Shown: positions 43,967 through 51,196 of the stretch, piece after piece
Layout: every line of letters begins with the position of its first letter
Position numbering within the stretch: the stretch's first letter is position 1
Made by a program: the position numbers and the translations under genes
From: UBA1715 sp036752345
GTDB lineage: Bacteria; Bacteroidota; Bacteroidia; Bacteroidales; UBA1715
NCBI GenBank assembly: GCA_036752345.1
Contig: DAIOSV010000003.1
Location: 25,139 to 89,138 of the forward strand
Direction of reading: 5' to 3'
Length of the DNA: 64,000 nt
Notes under the pieces: generated by a model
What the model was told of the DNA's origin: nothing
The model's database searches: none
What the model saw: only the letters and a program-made list of their open reading frames with translations

Positions 43967-44030
43967 GTTCTTTATAAGAACCAAATTGACAATAAAAATA
44001 TTTTATACAAAATGAGTTTTTGTTTGTCAA
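43967..44030. promoter_or_regulatory. Inverted repeats in the upstream region of the B6 operon
   Basis: Three symmetric elements lie in the 155-nt spacer: GTTCTT-TAT-AAGAAC (43967-43981), AAAATATTTT (43995-44004), and TTGACAA (43986-43992) paired with TTGTCAA (44024-44030) 31 nt apart. They are candidate operators for the AraC-type regulator encoded next. I could not identify a clear promoter here. Confidence 0.35.
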
Positions 44031-44093
44031 AAGAAGAACATTATTTTTTTATTACGTAAAAACCTATTCTTTTTGTAATCGAATAACGAAACT

Positions 44094-45047
44094 ATGGACA
44101 CAAGAAACCCAATATTAACCATTACAGGTTCTGATAGCACAGGCGGTTCCGGTATTCAAGCCGATATAAAAACCATTTCCGAACTTGGTGACTATGCAGC
44201 TACGTCAATCACCTCTATCACGGTACAAACAACGTTGGGTATCCAAGAATTTTTTGACGTTCCCGCCTCTATTGTTTCGGGACAAATAGAAGCTATTTTT
44301 AACGACGTGCAGCCGCAGGTTGTAAAAATAGGTATGATTCGCAATATTGAAGTTCTTGATGTAATTGTAGCGGCACTCACGAAACACAAACCAAAATATA
44401 TTCTCTTCGATACCATTATTTATTCAAGTTCCGGAGAATTACTTATGGGCGAAATGGTAACACAAGCCATACAAAAAAAACTTATTCCACTTTGTCACCT
44501 AGTAATTACGCGCAAACAAGATCTGAAAATGTCGCAAGCAAATCATATACCTGGAACGCTCTATTTACTAGACGAGACTAACATGCACGGCTACGCAAAC
44601 AAATTTTCGAGTGCAGTAGCAGTTTTCCTCAACAAAGGAAAATCAATACCCGAAGCGATTGAAGCGGCAAAAACGTATGTGAATTCAAAAATAGCATACT
44701 CCGAAAATGTAAACGGACGAGGTAATGAGTTATATAACGACTTTATTGATACCATCAACAAATACGGCAAAACCTATAGCGACGTTCATTTTTACGCCGA
44801 ACAACTGAACGTAAGCAGTCGCTATTTGTCGCAAGTAACAAAACGAATATCAGGTTCTGCACCTAAGACTATCATAGACAAATACGTGATAGAACAAATA
44901 CAATTAGAGCTACGCACTACCGGAAAATCTATTCAGGAGATAGGCAACGACTTTGGATTTTCATCGCAAGCACATCTCACCAAATACTTCAAGAACCTCA
45001 CAGGACTTACTCCACGAGAATATCGAAACAAATCAAAATACGTATAA
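44094..45047 (+). CDS. Degenerate ThiD/PdxK-like domain fused to an AraC DNA-binding domain
   Basis: 317 residues. Residues 1-200 follow HMP/pyridoxal kinase ThiD: ILTITGSDSTGGSGIQADIKT (8-27), SITVQTTLGIQ, VKIGMI, and ILFDT (103-107). The domain is about 65 residues short: the ATP-site block with the Asn-Pro-Asn-Glu stretch and GGH is missing, and the catalytic GTGC region reads MHGYANKFSSAVA (164-176). Residues 225-317 are a complete AraC domain with two helix-turn-helices (FYAEQLNVSSRYLSQV and SIQEIGNDFGFSSQAHLTKYFKNLTGLTPREY). It ends 2 nt before pdxS. Inferred to be a vitamer-sensing regulator rather than a kinase. Confidence 0.85.
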   Translation: MDTRNPILTITGSDSTGGSGIQADIKTISELGDYAATSITSITVQTTLGIQEFFDVPASIVSGQIEAIFNDVQPQVVKIGMIRNIEVLDVIVAALTKHKPKYILFDTIIYSSSGELLMGEMVTQAIQKKLIPLCHLVITRKQDLKMSQANHIPGTLYLLDETNMHGYANKFSSAVAVFLNKGKSIPEAIEAAKTYVNSKIAYSENVNGRGNELYNDFIDTINKYGKTYSDVHFYAEQLNVSSRYLSQVTKRISGSAPKTIIDKYVIEQIQLELRTTGKSIQEIGNDFGFSSQAHLTKYFKNLTGLTPREYRNKSKYV

Positions 45048-45049
45048 CA

Positions 45050-45925
45050 ATGACACAAGACAGACAAACATTGAACAGAAATTTAGCACAAATGCTAAAA
45101 GGGGGCGTTATTATGGACGTAACAACACCCGAACAAGCGAAAATAGCCGAAGAAGCAGGAGCTTGCGCCGTTATGGCATTGGAACGCATACCAGCTGATA
45201 TTCGTGCAGCAGGAGGCGTATCACGTATGAGCGATCCTAAAATGATTAAAAGCATACAAAACGCGGTAACCATCCCTGTTATGGCAAAATGTCGTATAGG
45301 CCATTTTGCTGAAGCACAAATACTCCAAGCAATTGAAATAGACTACATTGACGAAAGTGAAGTACTCTCACCTGCCGACAATGTATATCACATCGACAAG
45401 ACAAAATTTGATGTACCATTTGTGTGCGGTGCAAAAAATTTAGGCGAAGCACTTCGTCGTATAGCCGAAGGTGCCACTATGATTCGTACCAAAGGAGAAC
45501 CAGGAACCGGTGATGTGATTCAAGCTGTGCAACACATGAGAATGATGCAAAGCGAAATTAGAAGAATCGCTTCGCTCAATGATGACGAGCTTTACGAAGC
45601 CGCAAAACAATTGCAGGTTCCGTTTAATTTAGTACAATACGTTCGCAGACATCGCAAATTACCGGTAGTGAATTTTGCTGCAGGTGGTGTTGCTACGCCT
45701 GCCGATGCAGCACTTATGATGCAATTAGGAGCAGAAGGTGTGTTTGTTGGTAGTGGTATTTTCAAGAGCGGAAATCCTGCGAAACGTGCACAAGCAATTG
45801 TAAAAGCAGTAACCAACTTTAAAGATGCAAAAATGCTTGCCGAACTTTCAGAAGACTTAGGCGAAGCTATGGTTGGCATTAACGAGCAAGAGATAGAGCT
45901 ACTCATGGCTGAACGCGGAAAATAA
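45050..45925 (+). CDS. pdxS: Pyridoxal 5'-phosphate synthase subunit PdxS
   Basis: Builds PLP from ribose 5-phosphate, glyceraldehyde 3-phosphate and ammonia supplied by PdxT. 291 residues. Asp23, the imine-forming Lys80 (PVMAKCRIGH) and Lys148 (IRTKGEPGTG) are at their expected places; the N-terminal block KGGVIMDVTTPEQAKIAEEAG and the C-terminal FAAGGVATPADAAL and GVFVGSGIFKS are standard. The middle gene of a tightly packed regulator-pdxS-pdxT operon (spacers 2 and 1 nt). Confidence 0.97.
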   Translation: MTQDRQTLNRNLAQMLKGGVIMDVTTPEQAKIAEEAGACAVMALERIPADIRAAGGVSRMSDPKMIKSIQNAVTIPVMAKCRIGHFAEAQILQAIEIDYIDESEVLSPADNVYHIDKTKFDVPFVCGAKNLGEALRRIAEGATMIRTKGEPGTGDVIQAVQHMRMMQSEIRRIASLNDDELYEAAKQLQVPFNLVQYVRRHRKLPVVNFAAGGVATPADAALMMQLGAEGVFVGSGIFKSGNPAKRAQAIVKAVTNFKDAKMLAELSEDLGEAMVGINEQEIELLMAERGK

Positions 45926-45926
45926 C

Positions 45927-46508
45927 ATGAGAATAGCTGTTTTAGCACTTCAGGGAGCATTTGTTGAGCATCGTAGAATGCTTGACAAATGCCACGCTGA
46001 AAGTTTTGAAATTCGCCAGCTTGCCGATTGGAATCAAGAAAAAGACGGGATTATTATACCCGGAGGCGAAAGCACCACTATGGCAAAACTTTTAGACAAT
46101 TTACAACTACTCCAACCAATTCGCGAAGCCATTATGCAAGGATTGCCGGCCTTTGGCACCTGCGCAGGACTTATTATGCTTGCCAAACGCATTGACGATA
46201 AGCCTCTTCAACGTATTGCAACCATGGATATCTATGCTCGCCGAAATGCCTACGGACGCCAGCTTGGCAGTTTTTCGACAACAGGAACGTTTACCGGAAT
46301 TACCAAGCAAATACCTATGACATTTATTCGTGCGCCATACATAGAAAGCGTTTCAAACGATACTGAAATCCTTTCTATAGTTGATGGCAAAATAGTAGCA
46401 GCGAAACAAGGAAATCAATTAGTAACTGCATTTCATCCCGAATTAAATGATGATACCTCAGTTCACTCCTATTTTTTAAAAATGATAAAAAAGGAAGAAA
46501 ATAGATAG
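45927..46508 (+). CDS. pdxT: Pyridoxal 5'-phosphate synthase glutaminase subunit PdxT
   Basis: Class I glutamine amidotransferase that feeds ammonia to PdxS. 193 residues. Nucleophile Cys79 in FGTCAGLIML and partners His170 and Glu172 in TAFHPEL; PGGESTTM forms the oxyanion and PdxS-contact loop. The last codons run into a purine-only tract that continues past the stop. One nt after pdxS. Confidence 0.97.
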   Translation: MRIAVLALQGAFVEHRRMLDKCHAESFEIRQLADWNQEKDGIIIPGGESTTMAKLLDNLQLLQPIREAIMQGLPAFGTCAGLIMLAKRIDDKPLQRIATMDIYARRNAYGRQLGSFSTTGTFTGITKQIPMTFIRAPYIESVSNDTEILSIVDGKIVAAKQGNQLVTAFHPELNDDTSVHSYFLKMIKKEENR

Positions 46509-46567
46509 AAAAAGAGGGAAAAAGGACGGAAATAGAGGAAAAAGAAAGAAAAAAGCCCCAAAAGGGG
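46484..46567 (+). repeat. Polypurine tract ending in a CCCC-AAAA-GGGG hairpin
   Basis: From the last pdxT codons to 46555 the plus strand is almost only A and G, with scattered T or C. It ends at CCCCAAAAGGGG (46556-46567), a 4-bp hairpin flanked by A runs. Read on the minus strand it would look like a weak terminator, but no minus-strand gene ends here. Confidence 0.6.
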
Positions 46568-46630
46568 AAAAATAGATGAACGGACAATAATTTTTACAAA
46601 TCTACCAGTATAATTCGATTTTTTTTAATG

Positions 46631-46638
46631 TATATTTG
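46631..46638 (+). promoter_or_regulatory. -7 box TATATTTG for the receiver-HATPase gene
   Basis: Exact TAnnTTTG match 14 nt before the ATG. It is embedded in the inverted repeat TGTAT-N7-ATACA (46629-46645), so a repressor could bind over it. Confidence 0.5.
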
Positions 46639-46652
46639 AAATACACATTATT

Positions 46653-47549
46653 ATGGAGCCGAATTATAAAATATTGGGGATATGCAACCAAGACTGTACC
46701 TCTCACTTTCTCGGGAAAGTTGTTACGTGTACAAATTTTAACATGAAAGTTGTGCATTCATGCTCCGATGCGCTTCAAAGAGTTCGAGCATTTCTCCCCC
46801 ATATTATTCTATGCGATTTTTCAATTTTATCGAAAAATGCCTCCGAATTTATGGCTAAAATCAGAGAGATAATTCCTCAAGTAATTTTTATCATGGTTTT
46901 GCCCGAAAACAAGAAAGAAACGATATACAAAGCTATGTCGTATGGTATCAATAACTATGTAACATTCCCTCTCAACGAACCAGAACTATTATCGTGCCTC
47001 AAGCAATATGAATACCTTTTAAAGGTTAGGAAACAAGAATTCAATAAAAATATACCATTAACACCAAAGCAATTCTCAAAAACCATTGGAAACAATCTAG
47101 AAAAGGTTTCGGAGATTGTTGACACGTTAATTTCAAATGTTCACCCTGCGCTTACTTGGTGCAAAAAGGACTTACAACTAGGTCTTGAAGAATTAATAAT
47201 CAATGCAATAGAACATGGAAATTTAGCAATTTCATACGAGGAAAAAAGTATTGCTCTACAAGATGGATCTTTCGAAAAACTTGTAGAAAAGAAATTTGAA
47301 AATGAATCATTAAAGAATCGTAAAGTATCGATAGAATTTCATCAAGATCAATTATTTGACGAATGGACTATACACGATGAAGGTAATGGCTTTAATCCGT
47401 GCAAAATGGGCTCTTTTGCCCATAACTCTGAAGGGGTAAACGGTCGTGGCATTATGCTTTGTCGCTATATATTTGATGAAATTGAATATTTTAACGAGGG
47501 AAAATCTGTTCGCGTTCGCCGATACGTTCCCAAAAATGTACATGCGTAA
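46653..47549 (+). CDS. Degenerate receiver domain fused to an RsbW-like HATPase
   Basis: 298 residues. Residues 1-125 have the receiver fold with Asp55 (ILCDFS) at the acceptor site, but the paired acidic residues near the start read QD (13-14), and the conserved Lys before Pro reads Phe (YVTFPL, 102-107), so normal phospho-signalling is doubtful. Residues 140-295 are an anti-sigma/anti-STAS-type kinase domain: N box LEELIINAIEHGN (178-190), G1 DEGNGF (242-247), G2 GRGIMLCR (264-271). It may phosphorylate or bind a STAS partner; one is encoded 2 kb away. It converges on recF. Confidence 0.82.
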   Translation: MEPNYKILGICNQDCTSHFLGKVVTCTNFNMKVVHSCSDALQRVRAFLPHIILCDFSILSKNASEFMAKIREIIPQVIFIMVLPENKKETIYKAMSYGINNYVTFPLNEPELLSCLKQYEYLLKVRKQEFNKNIPLTPKQFSKTIGNNLEKVSEIVDTLISNVHPALTWCKKDLQLGLEELIINAIEHGNLAISYEEKSIALQDGSFEKLVEKKFENESLKNRKVSIEFHQDQLFDEWTIHDEGNGFNPCKMGSFAHNSEGVNGRGIMLCRYIFDEIEYFNEGKSVRVRRYVPKNVHA

Positions 47550-47556
47550 TATTTCG

Positions 47557-48657
47557 CTACAGTTTCTGAATCACACCTCCATCAGTTACTTGCCAAAAAG
47601 CACCATCACCTTTGCGTTGCTCAAATACAGCTTGTAACATAATTTTATCTGTTTCGGTTATAAAAATCTGCCCAAAATTCTGACGGTCAATCATATCAAA
47701 GATATTCTTAGCCCTGTCTTGATCTAACTTGTCAAACAAGTCGTCTAACAACAGAATAGGTTTTTGCCCATTTTTAAATTCTGTAATTAATTGATATTGA
47801 GCAAATTTAAGAGCCAGTAGAAAAGATTTCCGTTGTCCTTGCGAAGCAACGTTTTTTATGAGGTTTTCGTTGAAGTAAAACTGTAAATCGTCACGATGAA
47901 TGCCCACGCTGGTGTATGTGAGATATTTGTCTCGCTCTATTGACTTGGCAAGCATTTCCTTCATATTCCCCTGATGCAACTGCGAAATGTAGGAAATAGA
48001 ACATTCTTCGGTTGTAGAAATTTCGCTATAAAACTTCTTTGTCAGTTGAGAAAGTTCCTGTACCGCTTTTTTTCGTTCCTCGTATATTGCATATCCAAGT
48101 ATCGAAAGTTTTTCATCGAGTATAGACAAATAGGTTTCATCGATTGCTTGTTCTTGCTTTAATAAAGAATTTCGTTGTTGTAGTAATTTATTATACGTGA
48201 GTAGATTAGAAAAATACTCGTGATTGTACATTGAGATAAAGGCATCTAAAAACTTACGTCGTTCGGCACCACCTTCATTGATAAGCAACACATCGTTTGG
48301 CGAAACGAACACAATAGGAATAAGCCCAATATGATCGGAAAAACGCGTGTATTTCTGTTCGTTGCATTTCACCACTTTTTGCTTATTAGCCTGCTCATAG
48401 GCGCACGAAACTTTAACGAGCGCTTCATCAATGTTATACGTTCCCTGAATTATAAATGACGATTCGTCGTGTTTTATATTCATGGCATCGTTAGCAAGCA
48501 CATTACTCTTGCAAAACGATAAATAATAAATAGCATCGAGCACATTCGTTTTGCCTACACCGTTTTTGCCAACCAAACAATTGAGTGACTCGTTGCAATC
48601 AAACGAAAGTTCGTCAATATTGCGATAATGAAAGATAGAGAGAGAGTTTAGTATCAT
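47557..48657 (-). CDS. recF: DNA replication and repair protein RecF
   Basis: SMC-like ATPase that loads RecA at ssDNA gaps with RecO and RecR. 366 residues. Walker A GKNGVGKT at 30-37, signature SQGQRKS, and Walker B ILLLDDLFDKLD, with the D-loop following. The start ATG overlaps the rnz stop (ATGA), so it is translated from the STAS-rnz-recF message rather than a dnaN operon. Confidence 0.95.
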   Translation of the reverse strand: MILNSLSIFHYRNIDELSFDCNESLNCLVGKNGVGKTNVLDAIYYLSFCKSNVLANDAMNIKHDESSFIIQGTYNIDEALVKVSCAYEQANKQKVVKCNEQKYTRFSDHIGLIPIVFVSPNDVLLINEGGAERRKFLDAFISMYNHEYFSNLLTYNKLLQQRNSLLKQEQAIDETYLSILDEKLSILGYAIYEERKKAVQELSQLTKKFYSEISTTEECSISYISQLHQGNMKEMLAKSIERDKYLTYTSVGIHRDDLQFYFNENLIKNVASQGQRKSFLLALKFAQYQLITEFKNGQKPILLLDDLFDKLDQDRAKNIFDMIDRQNFGQIFITETDKIMLQAVFEQRKGDGAFWQVTDGGVIQKL

Positions 48658-49607
48658 TCAGTTACGTTGTTAGGCTTCCAAATACAATATGGTTTTTTTT
48701 GAAGTGTATAGGTATATAAATCAGATGCTAATTCGGTATTTTCAAAGACTTCAGTTGCTTCCTGAAGGTGTCCTTCTATGGATTTGTAACGTGCAGAATA
48801 ATGACCAATAATGAGTTTCTCGGCATGAGCTAATTGCGCACACTGGGCAGCTTGTTTTGCTGTAGAATGAAATGTTTTGACCGCCAAATCTGAAAAATTT
48901 TCAAGGAATGTAGCCTCGTGATACATCAGCCGAACATTGTCTATATACTTAGCTATCTGCGGTTTATATACCGTATCGGCTATAAACGCGTACGAAAATG
49001 GTCGTGGCGGATCATTGGTTAGTTCATGATTCGGAATCACGGTTGTTTCATTAAGCACATGATCAGCACCGTTTTTTATATTCTTAATATCTTCAATACC
49101 CAAACCGTATTGGGTAATTGCGTCTTTTTTTATGTTTCGCCCTTTCTCTTTTTCTACAAAATAGAACCCCCAACAATCAATCCGATGCGAAAGGTAAATG
49201 GAATGAATTGTATAATTTTCACCTTTATAAATACATGAAAAAGGTTCTTTGGGAAGAGGAATAAATTCCAACGGAAAAAGCAATTCTTGGTCGCGGAACT
49301 GAAAACGAATGAGTTCCTCTAACCCTTCGGGTGCATATATTTTGAGATGTTTTTTTCGTCCAAAAAGATTCATGGAAGCCAATAGCCCAAATATTCCAAA
49401 ATAATGGTCGCCATGAAGATGGGAAATAAAAATTGCGCTGAGATTATCGAATGGTACTTTAGCTCTACGCATTTGCATTTGCGCACCTTCGCCACAATCG
49501 AGTAAAAAATATTTGCCTAGAAAATGGAGTAATTGCGCCGATGGAAATCGTTGAGAATTTGGCGTTGCCGAACTACATCCTAAAATAGTAAGAGAATAAT
49601 CCTCCAT
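48654..49607 (-). CDS. rnz: Ribonuclease Z
   Basis: Metallo-beta-lactamase-fold endonuclease that trims tRNA 3' trailers. 317 residues, the normal short form. Zinc motif SHLHGDHYFG with the preceding LLDCGEGAQMQM; further ligands in YLSHRIDCWGF, FIADTVYK and IIGHYSARY. Its start overlaps the STAS gene stop by one base and its stop overlaps recF. Confidence 0.94.
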   Translation of the reverse strand: MEDYSLTILGCSSATPNSQRFPSAQLLHFLGKYFLLDCGEGAQMQMRRAKVPFDNLSAIFISHLHGDHYFGIFGLLASMNLFGRKKHLKIYAPEGLEELIRFQFRDQELLFPLEFIPLPKEPFSCIYKGENYTIHSIYLSHRIDCWGFYFVEKEKGRNIKKDAITQYGLGIEDIKNIKNGADHVLNETTVIPNHELTNDPPRPFSYAFIADTVYKPQIAKYIDNVRLMYHEATFLENFSDLAVKTFHSTAKQAAQCAQLAHAEKLIIGHYSARYKSIEGHLQEATEVFENTELASDLYTYTLQKKPYCIWKPNNVTE

Positions 49608-49957
49608 TATTTATTTAAAATTAACTCCTCGGCTTTTTCTTGATTAGTTACAATGGTTAAAACAGCATCAAGTTGAGAAATCGTTATCAATCGTTCTACA
49701 GCTTCTTGCAAACCACATAGTATAAACATTCCGTTTGTGTTTTTGCACAAACGATACGCAACAAGAATTGCGCTCAATCCAGACGAATCGCAATAGGAAC
49801 AATTCTTTAAATCAAGTACTATGTTTTTCTCTCGATTGCCATTAAGTTGTACCAAAACAGACTTCAACGAAGTTGCTATTTGAATATCCAAGCGTTCTAC
49901 AAGAATTTCTATCAACGTGTGTGTTGCTTTTTTGGTTATTCTATAATGTTGTTCCAT
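49607..49957 (-). CDS. STAS-domain anti-sigma-factor antagonist-like protein
   Basis: 116 residues from MEQHYRITKK at 49957; an upstream in-frame extension is rejected because it includes the -7 box. Single STAS fold with the phosphorylation-site motif CSYCDSSGLSAIL (Ser58 or Ser59, as in SpoIIAA DSSGL). It would be controlled by an RsbW/SpoIIAB-like kinase, and such a domain is encoded at 46653-47549 on the other strand. First gene of the STAS-rnz-recF operon. Confidence 0.88.
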   Translation of the reverse strand: MEQHYRITKKATHTLIEILVERLDIQIATSLKSVLVQLNGNREKNIVLDLKNCSYCDSSGLSAILVAYRLCKNTNGMFILCGLQEAVERLITISQLDAVLTIVTNQEKAEELILNK

Positions 49958-49990
49958 AATACTAAATTTTAAATCAAATGCAGTTACATA

Positions 49991-50021
49991 CAAATGTAGC
50001 AAAAAATCGGTTCATCTACAA
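49991..50021 (-). promoter_or_regulatory. Promoter of STAS-rnz-recF
   Basis: On the minus strand TTG (50021-50019), 20 nt, TACATTTG (49998-49991), 34 nt before the ATG. Confidence 0.6.
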
Positions 50022-50042
50022 TGTCAAACGATAAAATGATTT

Positions 50043-51077
50043 TTATATTTTTTCGTTTCCATAAAACAAACGAATCTCGAACAAACGAGGCCAAAGTTTG
50101 CCTGTAACGTAGAAATGATCGCTTTCCGGATTCCAAGCTATACCATTAAGTACATCAACATCTTCGGCAAATTCTTTTGGCAAAAGGTTTGAAAAATCTA
50201 TTTCTGCAGCCACTTTCCCATTGCTCGGATTAATTTTCACAATCGTATTTGTTGTATAAATGTTAGCATACACAAATCCATCTACGAATTCCAATTCATT
50301 GAGCAATGAGACGGCTCCAAGATGGTTAAACACAGCTATTTTGTGATGCAACTTAAATGTTGACGGTTCATAGAAGTATAAAAACTCTGTTCCATCGCTT
50401 ACGATAATGTATTTGCCATTATAGCACATTCCCCATCCTTCAGTGGTATAGGAAAATTGTCCTAATTGTTTGAACGTATTCTTATCGTACATAAAACCCG
50501 TTTGTTCGCGCCACGTGAACTGATACAAGGTATCGCCCACGAGTGTCAACCCTTCTGCAAAATACATTGAATCAACGTCAATTTTTCGCAACACCTTTCC
50601 GGTTTTTACATCGGTATATCGCAACGATGATTCGCCATACAGACCGGCACTTTCATAGAATTTTCCATTTTCATATTGTAATCCTTGTGTGTAGGCATCT
50701 TTATCGTGTGGATATGCTGCCACAACTTCGTAGCGTAATTGCGCAGGAGTAATGTCCGACAAAACACGCATTGTGCGGTAATTTACCTCTTTTTTCCCTT
50801 TATAATACACAGCCAATTCCACACTTTTGTCTCCCAAAAGCAACCCTTCGGTTTGCACAATACATTCTTTTGTGTTTCGATATATCAGGCTTTTGCCATC
50901 TATCGCAACCACAACAGAATCAGGCGTTTTATCTTTTTTATGAGCAATGGTAAATTGGACAGAATCGCCACTATATATAGCTCCTTTTGGAGCTGACGTA
51001 ACAGAAAATTGACGTCCTTTGTTGGAGCATGATACACAGGCCAACAGAATCAATACACTATATCCTAATCGTTTCAT
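50043..51077 (-). CDS. Glutaminyl-peptide cyclotransferase lipoprotein (glutamine cyclase)
   Basis: Converts N-terminal Gln of exported proteins to pyroglutamate. 344 residues. The lipobox CVSC anchors it to a membrane. Residues 25-110 form an extra beta domain; the rest is the five-bladed propeller of bacterial glutamine cyclases with AYTQGLQYENGKFYESAGLYG, MYFAEGLTL, TTEGWGMCYNG, LLNELEFVDGFVYANIY, DVDVLNGIAWNP and TGKLWPRLFEI. Many exported proteins in this window expose Gln after signal cleavage, which suits this enzyme. Monocistronic. Confidence 0.9.
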   Translation of the reverse strand: MKRLGYSVLILLACVSCSNKGRQFSVTSAPKGAIYSGDSVQFTIAHKKDKTPDSVVVAIDGKSLIYRNTKECIVQTEGLLLGDKSVELAVYYKGKKEVNYRTMRVLSDITPAQLRYEVVAAYPHDKDAYTQGLQYENGKFYESAGLYGESSLRYTDVKTGKVLRKIDVDSMYFAEGLTLVGDTLYQFTWREQTGFMYDKNTFKQLGQFSYTTEGWGMCYNGKYIIVSDGTEFLYFYEPSTFKLHHKIAVFNHLGAVSLLNELEFVDGFVYANIYTTNTIVKINPSNGKVAAEIDFSNLLPKEFAEDVDVLNGIAWNPESDHFYVTGKLWPRLFEIRLFYGNEKI

Positions 51078-51167
51078 ATAATGTAAAAATACATTTTTTA
51101 CTCATTGATAGAACAAGTTTTATTGATAATTACAAAAAAAACTAAACACCAATCATTCAGTCTTTTC

Positions 51168-51175
51168 TATCTTTG
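51168..51175 (+). promoter_or_regulatory. -7 box TATCTTTG for the MTA/SAH deaminase gene
   Basis: Matches TAnnTTTG, 21 nt before ATG 51197. It overlaps an in-frame TTG at 51173, which is therefore not the start. Confidence 0.55.
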
Positions 51176-51196
51176 CAAAACAAGAATTTCATTTGC

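Noticed and set aside
48654..49607. Beta-lactamase
   Set aside because: The metallo-beta-lactamase fold is present but motifs and length are those of RNase Z.
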